Shown here in pieces: positions 44,718-53,282 of a stretch of DNA of 64,000 nt. The notes beneath the pieces are model-generated. The model had not been told where the DNA came from. It did no database searches and worked only from the letters and a program-made list of their open reading frames with translations. How positions within the stretch are numbered: the first letter of the stretch is position 1; each line of letters starts with the position of its first letter. A program made the translations under genes and the position numbers. This DNA is from Achromobacter sp. RTa (GTDB taxonomy: Bacteria; Pseudomonadota; Gammaproteobacteria; Burkholderiales; Burkholderiaceae_B), in NCBI RefSeq assembly GCF_000757485.1, contig NZ_JPYO01000045.1:103999-167998 (forward strand). Direction: 5' to 3'.

Positions 44718-47096
44718 GTGGCGCCGCGCCTGCCGGGGGCGGGCGTGGCGTGGCTGTTGGCCGCAATCTGCATTGCGGCGCTGGGCGCCATGCGGCGTTT
44801 GCGCCATGGCGGCGCGAAGGCTTGCGCGGCCATGGCGCTGGGCTTGTGCGCGGGGCTGCTCAATGCCGGCGGGCAGGCGCAATGGCGGCTGGACGACGCG
44901 CTGGCGGATGCGCACCATGATGCGGTGTCCAGGCTGGCGCTGCGCATTGCCGAACTGCCCGACGGCGACGATCGCGGGCAGCGCTTCCTGGCCGAGTTGG
45001 CCGAGCCCGCCGCGCCCGGCATTCCGTCCCGCATCCAGGTCGCCTGGCAGGCGGCGCCCGGCGCGCCGTCCGGCTTGCCTGCGCTGGTGCCGGGGCAGGT
45101 CTGGCGCATGGCGCTGGTGCTGCGGCGGCCGCACGGCCTGCTGAATCCTGCCGGCCCCGACGCGGAGGGCCGTCTTTTCGCGAAGGGCGTGCGCGCGGTG
45201 GGCACGGTGCGCGGCCAGCCCCGGCTGCTGGCCGACCGGCCGTGGGCGACGCCCGGCATCGCGATCGAGCGCGCGCGCCACCATGTCCGGGAGGGCCTGC
45301 GGGCCGCCCTGGGCGAGCACCGCTACGCGCCGGTGCTGATCGCCCTGGCCATCGGCGACCAGGCGGGCGTGGCGCGCGAAGACTGGCGCTTGTTCAACCG
45401 CAGCGGCATCACGCATCTCGTGTCGATCAGCGGCATGCACGTCACGTCGATCGCGGGCATCGCGGGCCTGCTCGTGGCAGGCGCGTGGCGGCGGTTCCGC
45501 TGGCGGGGCGTGGGGCTGGCGGAATACATGCCCGCGCGCGTGGCGGGCGGCGCGGCCGCCGCGGCCGTGGCGCTGCTGTATTGCCTGCTGGCAGGCTGGG
45601 GCGTGCCGGCGCGCCGTACCTTCTTCATGTTGTCGGTGGTGCTGGCGGCGTCCGTGTCGCGCCTGCCGGTGTCGGCGGACAGGGTGCTGGCCTGCGCCGC
45701 CGCGGTGGTGGTCGCGCTGGATCCATGGGCGCCGATGGCGCCGGGCTTCTGGCTGTCGTTCGGCGCAGTGGCCATTCTGCTGCGCATCGCGGATGCGCCG
45801 TTCGACGCGGAGGCTGGTTGGCGGGCGCGTTGGGCGGCGCGCTTCGCCCAGGCGGCGCGCCTGCAGCTGATGGTCACGCTGGGGCTCACGCCGCTGCTGG
45901 CGTTCCTGGTGCGGCAGGTGTCGCTGGGTTCGCCTCTGGCCAATGCCGTGGCGATTCCCGCCGTGACCTTCGCCGTGACGCCGCTGGCGCTGCTGTGCGC
46001 GGCGCTGTCGGTGGTGCCCGGCGCCGAAGGCCTGGCCGCGCTCGCGGGGCGGGCGGGGCTGCATGCGTTCGAACTCACGATGGCGCCCGTGGCCTGGGTG
46101 GGCAACGCCGAGTGGGCCAGTTTCCCGGTCGCCGCCGCGCCCTGGCCCTGGCTCGCGCTGGCGGTAGCGGGCATGGTGTGGGCGCTGCAGGTCCGCGGAT
46201 GGCCGGGCAGGCGGCTGGGGTGGGCCTGCATGCTGCCGCTGCTGTTCTGGCGTCCCGACCGGCCGGAACCGGGGTATTGGCGCATGAGCGCGCTGGACGT
46301 GGGGCAAGGCAGCGTCATCCTGGTGGAGACGGCCAGCCAGGCCCTTCTGTTCGACGCCGGGCCGCGCCACTACGGCGGGGGCGACGCGGGCGAGCGCGTG
46401 ATCGCGCCGTTCCTGCAGGCGCGCGGCATCCGGCAGCTGGATGTGCTGGTGCTGTCGCACGCCGACATGGACCACGTGGGCGGCGCGCGCGCCGTGCTGG
46501 CGGCGGTGCCGGCGCTGCGCAGCCATGCCTCGTTCGACGTCGGGGCCTTCCTGCGCCGGGACGCCCGCATCTGGCCCGATTCGGGCCCCGCGGAGGCGGT
46601 TCCGCCGCGCGATATGCAGAGATGCCGCCGGGGGGAGGGATGGGAGGCGGACGGCGTGAGGTTCACCTTTTTGCATCCCGCGCGCGAAAGCCGGGGCGTG
46701 GCGGCAGACCGCAATGCGGACAGCTGCGTGCTGCGCGTGGAAGGCGCCCGGCATTCACTGCTATTGACGGGGGACGTGGGCGTGGCGCAGGAGCGTGAAC
46801 TGGTGGCCGCGGGGTTGCCGGCCACGGACGTAGTCCTGGCCCCGCACCATGGCTCGGCGTCGTCCTCGGGGCGCGAGCTGGTGACTGCTACCGCGGCCGG
46901 CCATGCGATCGCGCAGGCCGGGCACCTCAACCGCTTTCGTCATCCGGCCCGCGCGGTGGAGCTGCGGTGGATGCGCGCCGGCGCCGCCTTCTGGCGCAGC
47001 GATCGCGACGGCGCGGTGATGGCGCGGTCGGGGCCGGATGGTTTGGAGGTGTGGGCCCAGAGGGAGCGTGGGCGCAGATACTGGCATGGGCGTTGA
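44718..47096 (+). CDS. comEC: DNA internalization-related competence protein ComEC/Rec2
   Basis: A large polytopic membrane protein (792 residues from GTG at 44718). The N-terminal region (about 1-180) corresponds to DUF4131. The competence domain (about 200-470) contains SGMHVTSIAGIAGLL and many helices. A C-terminal metallo-beta-lactamase-like domain (about 520-760) carries SHADMDHVGGA and HHGSASSSG. The protein takes single-stranded DNA through the inner membrane in natural transformation. In-frame sequence upstream of 44718 (IFCIAFVAGSGLVQV, from about 44676) looks like the missing first helix, but has no ATG, GTG or TTG; the true start is doubtful. It is convergent with the next CoA-transferase. 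Confidence 0.92.
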   Translation: MAPRLPGAGVAWLLAAICIAALGAMRRLRHGGAKACAAMALGLCAGLLNAGGQAQWRLDDALADAHHDAVSRLALRIAELPDGDDRGQRFLAELAEPAAPGIPSRIQVAWQAAPGAPSGLPALVPGQVWRMALVLRRPHGLLNPAGPDAEGRLFAKGVRAVGTVRGQPRLLADRPWATPGIAIERARHHVREGLRAALGEHRYAPVLIALAIGDQAGVAREDWRLFNRSGITHLVSISGMHVTSIAGIAGLLVAGAWRRFRWRGVGLAEYMPARVAGGAAAAAVALLYCLLAGWGVPARRTFFMLSVVLAASVSRLPVSADRVLACAAAVVVALDPWAPMAPGFWLSFGAVAILLRIADAPFDAEAGWRARWAARFAQAARLQLMVTLGLTPLLAFLVRQVSLGSPLANAVAIPAVTFAVTPLALLCAALSVVPGAEGLAALAGRAGLHAFELTMAPVAWVGNAEWASFPVAAAPWPWLALAVAGMVWALQVRGWPGRRLGWACMLPLLFWRPDRPEPGYWRMSALDVGQGSVILVETASQALLFDAGPRHYGGGDAGERVIAPFLQARGIRQLDVLVLSHADMDHVGGARAVLAAVPALRSHASFDVGAFLRRDARIWPDSGPAEAVPPRDMQRCRRGEGWEADGVRFTFLHPARESRGVAADRNADSCVLRVEGARHSLLLTGDVGVAQERELVAAGLPATDVVLAPHHGSASSSGRELVTATAAGHAIAQAGHLNRFRHPARAVELRWMRAGAAFWRSDRDGAVMARSGPDGLEVWAQRERGRRYWHGR

Positions 47097-47121
47097 TGGG
47101 GCTCGCTCATCCAGGCATCGT

Positions 47122-48363
47122 TCATGGCGCGGAGACGGCGCCCCGCCTGGCCAGGGCGTCGACTTCCTCGGCGGAAAGCCCGCCCAGGCCGGTCAGGACT
47201 TCCCGGCTGTGCTGGCCGGGAAGCGGAGCCGGCGCGTCGTACTCCGCCTTGCTTGCGCTGAATTTGATCGGGAATCCCGGGCCCTGCGCCTGCACGGCGG
47301 CTCCGGCCAGGGGGTTCCAGAGCGGCGCCATCATGCCGCGTTCTTTCAGTTGGCCCCATCGCATGACGTCGCCGATTTCGCGCACCGGGCTGCAAGGCAG
47401 CTTGACCGCATTCAGGCGTTGCAAGACCTCCGTGGAGGTCAGCCGCTGCGTCCATTCCGAAACCAGGCTGTCGACGGCGGCGTTGTTGGCCAGGCGCCAG
47501 GCCAGGCTGTTCATTTCGGGATCCTGCGCCAGGTCTACCTTGCCCATGACCCGCAATAGCGCGTTCCAGTCGTCCTGGGTTGCCGCGCCGGCCACGATCC
47601 AGCCGTCCAGCGTGCGATAGGCGTTGAAGGGCGAGAACCGCATGATCCGGTTGCCCTGCCGCAGCGGCAATTCCAACGCGTCATAGCAATCGAAAGGCTC
47701 GTCGAACATCAGCGCGAACAGGCAGTCGGCCATGGACACGTCGACCGACTGCCCCACGCCCGTCCGGTTGCGATGGAGCAGGGCCGCGAGTATGCCCATG
47801 GCGGCGAAGGTTCCGGCGATGGCGTCGGAGATGGGCGAGCCCGCCTTGGCGGGAGGGGAGCCAGGCTGTCCGGTGATGCTCATCATCCCGACGGCCGCTT
47901 GCACCATGAGGTCGTATGCCTTGAGATGCCGCTCGGCGCCCGTCGAGCCATAGCCGGTCAGCGAGCAGTGGATGACTCGCGGATTGCGCTCTCGAAGCGC
48001 TTCGTAGCCGATGCCCAGCCGGTCGGCCACCCCGGCGCTGAAGTTGTCCACCACCACGTCGGCGGAACGGACCAGCCTCATGAAGGCGGCCAGCCCTTCC
48101 GGGTCTTTCAGGTTCAGGCCCACCGACTTCTTTCCGCGCGCGCGCTTCAGATAGGCGATGCCCATATCGGCTTGCGTCCTGCGATGGAACGACACGCCTT
48201 CCGGACCGGCGAACGGAGGAGAGAAGGTGGTGGGGTCGCCGGTGGCGGGGTCATCGATCTTGATCACCTCGGCGCCGAGGCCGGCAAGAAACAGCGTTGC
48301 CTGGGGGCCCGAGAAGAAGCGGGTCAAATCGAGCACCACGGTCCCTGCCAGTATCTTTTCCAT
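47122..48363 (-). CDS. CaiB/BaiF (class III) CoA-transferase
   Basis: A 413-residue class III CoA-transferase. The N-terminal VVLDLTRFFSGPQATLFLAGLGAEVIK and the segment GKKSVGLNLKDPEG match the family; the catalytic aspartate is Asp180 (SPISDAIAG). ATG at 48363 with GGTGGAG 5 bp upstream was preferred to an ATG 21 bp earlier. It lies 91 bp downstream of, and parallel to, a LysR gene whose other side faces a GST/CoA-transferase operon. A divergon with two CoA-transferases is therefore formed. One may act on the uptake substrate and the other on a product or CoA donor. Confidence 0.92.
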   Translation of the reverse strand: MEKILAGTVVLDLTRFFSGPQATLFLAGLGAEVIKIDDPATGDPTTFSPPFAGPEGVSFHRRTQADMGIAYLKRARGKKSVGLNLKDPEGLAAFMRLVRSADVVVDNFSAGVADRLGIGYEALRERNPRVIHCSLTGYGSTGAERHLKAYDLMVQAAVGMMSITGQPGSPPAKAGSPISDAIAGTFAAMGILAALLHRNRTGVGQSVDVSMADCLFALMFDEPFDCYDALELPLRQGNRIMRFSPFNAYRTLDGWIVAGAATQDDWNALLRVMGKVDLAQDPEMNSLAWRLANNAAVDSLVSEWTQRLTSTEVLQRLNAVKLPCSPVREIGDVMRWGQLKERGMMAPLWNPLAGAAVQAQGPGFPIKFSASKAEYDAPAPLPGQHSREVLTGLGGLSAEEVDALARRGAVSAP

Positions 48364-48454
48364 AAGCTCCACCTGGACTGTCATGTTTTTCCAGTCTAAG
48401 CAGAACTTGGAGCGAGCACGCCATAGGACTTTGCGCTGGGGGCATACCCGGAAT

Positions 48455-49432
48455 CTATTGCGGGCGTCCGTCTTGCAGAAGATGGGCGCCCGCCCAGCGG
48501 CCCGAAGCCACCAGCTCGCACACCAATTGCGGGATCAGCGCGCCGACCACTTCGGCGGCGGCGCCCATGCCCAGCACATCCGAATTGCACAGCGACAGCC
48601 GCCTGCGCAAGGGCGGATCGTCGACGGGTCGCACAGACAGTTTCTCGCGTACGCCGGCGCCCACCAGGGCCGACAGCGAGAGGATCGTGGCCGCTTGTCC
48701 GCTTTCGACGATGGACTGGATCGTCGACAGGGAGTCGAGTTCCATCATGACAGACGGCGCGAGGCCGGCCTCGGCAAAGCGGCGCTCGATGATCTGGCGG
48801 GTTACGTTCGAGCTCCCTGGAAGCACCAGGGGCACGCCCGCCGCTTCTTCCAGGGACACCGCCGATGCGCCGTCGCCATCCTGCGGCGGTTTAGCCAGAA
48901 GATAGAGGTCCTCGTCGATCAAGGGCGCCCATTGGATTCCCGCGCCTCGCGCGATTTCCTTGGAGGGGGATTCCGTGCCGGGGACCGCTTCGAACAGAAG
49001 CGACATCTCCAGCCGCCCGGTGGCGACGAGTTCAAGCAAATGCCCGCTCAGGCTTTCCACGATCCGGAGCTGGATGTCGGGATAACGCTGCTGGACCGCC
49101 GCGATCAACGGCCCCGCGAGCACGTTCGCCGCGCTGGTCGGCAGGCCTACGGACACGGGGCCGCCCGGCAGCGCGTCCGTGTTCGCTACGTCGTACTTCA
49201 ATCTTTCGATCTGCCGCAGTACGGCTTGCGCGTGCAGGTACAGCGCGTCGCCCGCCCGGGTGGGGCTGACGCCGCGCACGCTGCGGGAAAGCAGGCGCAC
49301 GCCAAGTTCCGATTCCAGGTTCGTGATCTGGGAGCTGAGGGCGGGCTGCGCGATGTAGAGGTCTTTCGCCGCCTTCGACATGCTGCCCAGTTCCACGATC
49401 CTCAAGAAATAGCGTAGCTGTCTGAGTTCCAT
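48455..49432 (-). CDS. LysR-family transcriptional regulator (nac/cbl type)
   Basis: A 325-residue LysR regulator starting at MELRQLRYFLRIVELGS, the usual nac/cbl-type N-terminus. The helix-turn-helix covers about residues 15-60 (MSKAAKDLYIAQPALSSQITNLE), and the effector domain about 95-300. An ATG 42 bp upstream in frame was rejected. It faces the GST gene at 49576 across 143 bp and is followed in the same direction by a CoA-transferase. It probably controls both directions of this island. I saw no clean T-N11-A dyad in the gap. Confidence 0.92.
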   Translation of the reverse strand: MELRQLRYFLRIVELGSMSKAAKDLYIAQPALSSQITNLESELGVRLLSRSVRGVSPTRAGDALYLHAQAVLRQIERLKYDVANTDALPGGPVSVGLPTSAANVLAGPLIAAVQQRYPDIQLRIVESLSGHLLELVATGRLEMSLLFEAVPGTESPSKEIARGAGIQWAPLIDEDLYLLAKPPQDGDGASAVSLEEAAGVPLVLPGSSNVTRQIIERRFAEAGLAPSVMMELDSLSTIQSIVESGQAATILSLSALVGAGVREKLSVRPVDDPPLRRRLSLCNSDVLGMGAAAEVVGALIPQLVCELVASGRWAGAHLLQDGRPQ

Positions 49433-49575
49433 AGGTCTCTTGCCGATGCGGAAGGCGTAGCCCGGGCGGGCCATAGATTCGTCATATACCGGGATCGCGA
49501 TGTCCTATTTTCGCCGCCGATTCAATGTCCATACCATGGATCCCAGTCGTTGAGTTTACGTGACGGGGGCCGTTG

Positions 49576-50265
49576 ATGATCCAACTTTTCTTTTGGTCTA
49601 CACCCAATGCCTACAAGGTGTCGATCCTCCTGGAGGAACTGGCCATGCCCTATGAGGTGGTGCCGGTCCACATCGGCAAGGGCGAGCAGTTCAAGCCGGG
49701 CTTCCTGGAGATCAGCCCCAACAACAAGGTTCCCGCGATCGTGGACGAGGACGGGCCGGGCCAGGAGCCCATCCGTATATTCGAGTCGGGCGCGATCATG
49801 ATCTACCTGGCCGAGAAGGCCGGGAGCGATCTGTTTCCGGCCGAGCCGCGGCGCAGATCCGCCGTCCTGCAATGGCTGATGTTCCAGATGGGCGGGGTGG
49901 GGCCGATGCTGGGCCAGGCCCATCACTTCCGCAAGTACTCGCCCGAGCCCATTCCGTACGCCATAGACAGGTACACGCGCGAGGCCCATCGCCTGTACGG
50001 CGTCATCGACCGGCGCCTCTCGCAGTGCGAGTACCTGGCCGGAGACCGGTATTCGCTGGCGGACATCGCCACATATCCCTGGCTGCGGCCCTACAAGTGG
50101 CAGGGCCAGGATCTGAATGAGTGGCCGAACATCAGCCGGTGGTATTCGGCAGTCAGGGCCCGCGCCGCCGTGCAGCGCGGCCTTGCCGTCCTGGCCGACA
50201 AGGTGGACCGCAGCGGAAAGCCTCCAGAAGGCGAGCGCTGGAACAACCTTTTCGGCCAGTCGTAA
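49576..50265 (+). CDS. Glutathione S-transferase family protein (Nu-class/YfcG-like)
   Basis: A 229-residue GST. The thioredoxin-fold N-terminal domain (about 1-85) has the Nu-class motif STPNAYKVSILLEE with Thr9 and Asn11 at the glutathione site, plus NNKVPAIVDEDG (cis-proline loop) and ESGAIMIYLAEKAG. The helical C-terminal domain includes GDRYSLADIATYPW. YfcG- and YghU-like proteins have glutathione-disulfide reductase activity and other thiol chemistry. It heads an operon with CoA-transferase, Bug and a kappa-GST-like protein, so a catabolic step such as isomerisation or thiol removal is possible. A TTG one codon upstream is less likely. Confidence 0.92.
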   Translation: MIQLFFWSTPNAYKVSILLEELAMPYEVVPVHIGKGEQFKPGFLEISPNNKVPAIVDEDGPGQEPIRIFESGAIMIYLAEKAGSDLFPAEPRRRSAVLQWLMFQMGGVGPMLGQAHHFRKYSPEPIPYAIDRYTREAHRLYGVIDRRLSQCEYLAGDRYSLADIATYPWLRPYKWQGQDLNEWPNISRWYSAVRARAAVQRGLAVLADKVDRSGKPPEGERWNNLFGQS

Positions 50266-50308
50266 AAAAACGGCGGCGACGCCCATGCATAGCGCGAGGA
50301 ATACGGAT

Positions 50309-51580
50309 ATGAGTACCGCACTGCCCATGCTCAAGGGATACCGGGTCCTGGATCTGACCCAGATCGTCGCCGGGCCCACATGCACGCGCATCATGGCGGA
50401 GCTGGGCGCCGAGGTGGTCAAGGTCGAGCTTGCTCCCTTTGGCGACCGGACGCGCATCGGGGGATTGAAGTCGCGGGATCCCGGCCACAAGGGCTCCAGC
50501 CGAAGCACCTACTATTTCCAGCACAACCACTCGAAGAAGAGCATCGCGCTCGACATCAAGCATCCCCGGGGGCTGGCGCTCATCAGGCGCATGATCTCGA
50601 CGTTCGACGTGCTCGTCGAGAACTTCAGCCCCGGTGTCATGGCGCGCGCCGGGCTGTCATACGAAAAGTTGCGGGAGCTGAACCCGCGCCTGGTGATGTG
50701 CTCGATTTCGCTGGCCGGGCAGGACGGTCCGCTCAGCCAGAAGCCCGGCTATGACTATATCGCCCAGGCTTACGCGGGCATAACCGACCTGATCGGCGCG
50801 CCGGACGGCGATCCCTCGCTGATCACCATGGCGATAGGCGATACCGCCACGGGGATGACCGCCGCCATGGCGGTCGGCTTCGCGCTGCTGCATCGCGAAC
50901 GGACCGGCGAGGGGCAGCACGTCGAGGCAACGCTGCTGGACACCTATTTCCAGATGCATGAGGTTGCGGTGCCCCGGGTCGCGCTGCGCAAGGGCTACGT
51001 TCCGGCGCGCACGGGTTCGCAGCACCCCGACGGGGGGCCGACCGGCATATTCCGTTGCGGCGACGGAACGTATCTGTCCCTGGCCATCCTGCCCCATCAA
51101 TGGAACGCCTTCGCGGGCGCGCTGGAGATGCCGGAACTGCTGGAGGATCCGCGATTCGCCACGGCTTCATTGCGCAGGGACAACAACGAGGACATCAAAG
51201 CCATTCTCGAGGCATGGCTGGCCCGGATGGGAACTCGCGAGCAGGCGATGGCGGTGCTCGATGCCAAGCGGATCCCCTGCGCGCCCGTGCTGACGCTGAA
51301 TGAGGCCATGGCGCATCCGCATCTTCGCGGGCGCGGCACCGTGCGCAAGGTGCGGGACGAGGTGATCGGGGAATTCGAGATTCCCGGCTTTCCCGCGAAG
51401 TTCTCCGCGTGGAGGCCGCAAGAAGAACTCCGGGCCTCGGCGCTCGGAGAGGACAACGAGGAAATCCTGATGGAGCTTCTCGGCTTGTCGCCCGCGGAGA
51501 TCCAGGGCCTGTACGAGGATGGCGTCCTGGCCAAGGATCCGTTGCTGAAGAGGATGGGCGCCGAAGTCCGAGTCCCTTGA
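50309..51580 (+). CDS. CaiB/BaiF (class III) CoA-transferase
   Basis: A 423-residue class III CoA-transferase. The N-terminal YRVLDLTQIVAGPTCTRIMAELGAEVVKVE, the segment HNHSKKSIALDIKHPRG and the tail ALGEDNEEILMELLG are as expected. The catalytic aspartate is Asp178 (MAIGDTATG). ATG at 50309 has GAGGA upstream; an in-frame ATG at 50285 is possible. It follows the GST gene by 43 bp and precedes a Bug gene by 21 bp. It is likely to activate the acid delivered by that receptor. It differs clearly from the transferase at 47122, so the two are not a recent duplication. Confidence 0.92.
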   Translation: MSTALPMLKGYRVLDLTQIVAGPTCTRIMAELGAEVVKVELAPFGDRTRIGGLKSRDPGHKGSSRSTYYFQHNHSKKSIALDIKHPRGLALIRRMISTFDVLVENFSPGVMARAGLSYEKLRELNPRLVMCSISLAGQDGPLSQKPGYDYIAQAYAGITDLIGAPDGDPSLITMAIGDTATGMTAAMAVGFALLHRERTGEGQHVEATLLDTYFQMHEVAVPRVALRKGYVPARTGSQHPDGGPTGIFRCGDGTYLSLAILPHQWNAFAGALEMPELLEDPRFATASLRRDNNEDIKAILEAWLARMGTREQAMAVLDAKRIPCAPVLTLNEAMAHPHLRGRGTVRKVRDEVIGEFEIPGFPAKFSAWRPQEELRASALGEDNEEILMELLGLSPAEIQGLYEDGVLAKDPLLKRMGAEVRVP

Positions 51581-51601
51581 ACAAGACGAAGGAGACAAAC
51601 G

Positions 51602-52567
51602 ATGATCAAGAAGATTTTCGCCGCGGGGCTGATGGCCTTGCCGGGGCTTGCCGCTGCGCAGGGCTTTCCCAGCCGCCCGGTCACGCTGGTCGTTCCATTT
51701 TCGGCGGGCGGGCCCACGGACGTCGTCGCCAGGCAGCTCGCGGCGGCCATGGGCAGGAACCTCGGGCAGACGGTGATCGTGGACAACCGGCCCAGCTCGG
51801 GAGGCATCGTGGGGGCGGAGGCGGTGCTGCGTTCGGCGCCGGACGGCTATACGCTCCTGATCCACAACATCGGGATGTCGACGCTCAAATCGCTGTCGCC
51901 CGAGATCAAGTTCGATCCCCAGCGCGATTTTTCATACATCGGCGAGGTGGTCGACGTGCCGATGACCCTGGTCGGCCGGAAGGACCTTCCTCCGGACAGC
52001 TTCGCCGGGTTGGCGGAGTACCTGCGCGCGAACCAGAAGAAGATCAACCTCAGCAACGCCGGGATCGGCACGGCCTCCCATCTGTGCGGCCTGTTGCTGA
52101 TGAGCCGCCTGAACCTGGCGCTGACGACCATTCCATACAAGGGCGCGGCGCCTGCGATGACGGATCTGCAAGGCGGGCAGGTCGATCTGCTTTGCGATCA
52201 GATCACCACGACGCTGCAGCCGATACTCGGCAGCAAGGTGCGGGCGTACGGCAGCACCACGTCCAGCCGGCTGCGGGCGCTTCCGGCGCTGCCCACCCTG
52301 GCCGAACAGGGGCTGAGCAATTTCGAGGTCACGGTCTGGCATGGCGTGTACGCCCCGAAGGGCGTGCCCGGGCCCGTCGTAGAGAGGCTGGATCGAGCGC
52401 TACAAGCCGCGCTTGCCGACCCGGCGTTCGTCGAGAGCATGAAAAACATGGGCGCCACGCCCGTCAGCGCCGAGCGGGCGACGCCCGAGGGCCTGCGGAC
52501 GAAGCTGGACGAGCAGGTTTCGATCTGGACGCCACTGATTCAACAGTCGCAGGCCTTGCTGCGCTAG
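51602..52567 (+). CDS. Bug-family (TctC-type) periplasmic solute receptor
   Basis: A 321-residue Bug receptor. The signal peptide covers about residues 1-20 (FAAGLMALPGLAAA, cleavage near AAA-QG). The mature N-terminus FPSRPVTLVVPFSAGGPTDVVARQL, VIVDNRPSSGG and DGYTLLIHNIGMSTL are standard. GAAGGAGA precedes the ATG. The gene sits between the CoA-transferase and the kappa-GST/HCCA-isomerase-like gene and probably captures the shared substrate. The GGPTD loop resembles that of the receptor at 3472, so the two ligands may be chemically close. Confidence 0.93.
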   Translation: MIKKIFAAGLMALPGLAAAQGFPSRPVTLVVPFSAGGPTDVVARQLAAAMGRNLGQTVIVDNRPSSGGIVGAEAVLRSAPDGYTLLIHNIGMSTLKSLSPEIKFDPQRDFSYIGEVVDVPMTLVGRKDLPPDSFAGLAEYLRANQKKINLSNAGIGTASHLCGLLLMSRLNLALTTIPYKGAAPAMTDLQGGQVDLLCDQITTTLQPILGSKVRAYGSTTSSRLRALPALPTLAEQGLSNFEVTVWHGVYAPKGVPGPVVERLDRALQAALADPAFVESMKNMGATPVSAERATPEGLRTKLDEQVSIWTPLIQQSQALLR

Positions 52568-52591
52568 ATCTAGCTATTACGGAGAACCGTC

Positions 52592-53209
52592 GTGAAGAAG
52601 AACCAGATAGAAATGTATTGGGACGTCGGCAGCACCAATACCTATTTCGCCTTGAAGCTCATCAAGCCCTTGCTGGAGCGGTACGACGCCGAGCTGAGGC
52701 TGCATCCGTTCAACCTGGGGTACGTATTCCGCAACAACAACTATGAACTGATGAAGGAGTCCAAGGCGAAGTTGCGCAACCGCAAGCGGGACCTGATGCG
52801 CTGGGCCGAGAAGTACGGCCTGCCCTTCAGCATCCCGAGGCAGTTCCCCATCAAATCAAGCCGCGCCCTGCGCGGATCGCTCGTGGCGAGGCGCCATGGC
52901 GTGGAACTTGCATTCGTGCAGAAGGTCATGGACCGCTATTGGGAGCAGGGGGACGCCACCGTCGAGGAGTACGCCGGCCTGCGCCCGATCGCGCAGGAAC
53001 TCGGCATCGACCCGGACGCCTTCGAGACCTTGGCCGCGTCGGACGAAATCGCGGCCGAACTGGCGCAGGAAACCGACCGGGGGCTGGAGCGAGACGTGTT
53101 CGGCGTGCCGATGATCATCGTGGGCGACGAACTGTTCTGGGGGAAGGACCGCATGGAGTTCGTGGAAGACGAGCTCAAGCGCCGGATCGCGGAGACAAGC
53201 GCCGCCTAG
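52592..53209 (+). CDS. DsbA-family / 2-hydroxychromene-2-carboxylate isomerase-like protein
   Basis: A 205-residue DsbA-fold protein of the kappa-GST / HCCA isomerase group. Such enzymes use glutathione to isomerise 2-hydroxychromene-2-carboxylate in naphthalene breakdown, or act as kappa-class GSTs. Ser14 in YWDVGSTNTYFAL takes the position of the active serine. The cis-proline loop is FGVPMIIVGDELFWGKDRMEFV. The start is GTG at 52592 with ACGGAGAACC upstream. It lies 24 bp after the Bug gene as the last member of the GST operon. Two glutathione-linked folds in one operon strongly suggest a glutathione-dependent isomerisation step. No aromatic ring dioxygenase is nearby. Confidence 0.9.
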   Translation: MKKNQIEMYWDVGSTNTYFALKLIKPLLERYDAELRLHPFNLGYVFRNNNYELMKESKAKLRNRKRDLMRWAEKYGLPFSIPRQFPIKSSRALRGSLVARRHGVELAFVQKVMDRYWEQGDATVEEYAGLRPIAQELGIDPDAFETLAASDEIAAELAQETDRGLERDVFGVPMIIVGDELFWGKDRMEFVEDELKRRIAETSAA

Positions 53210-53227
53210 CGCGCGCTTTTTGCCGGG

Positions 53228-53271
53228 GGGCTGGGCCGTCCGTCACCTCGTGGCGCCGGACGGCCCAGCCC
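53228..53271. terminator. Perfect 15-bp inverted repeat between convergent operons
   Basis: GGGCTGGGCCGTCCG and CGGACGGCCCAGCCC are perfect complements around a 14-base loop. The hairpin lies between the end of the GST operon (+) and the end of the Bug gene (-). It lacks a U-tract on either strand, so it may work as a Rho-type or roadblock terminator for both directions. Confidence 0.7.
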
Positions 53272-53282
53272 GTGCGCACAAC

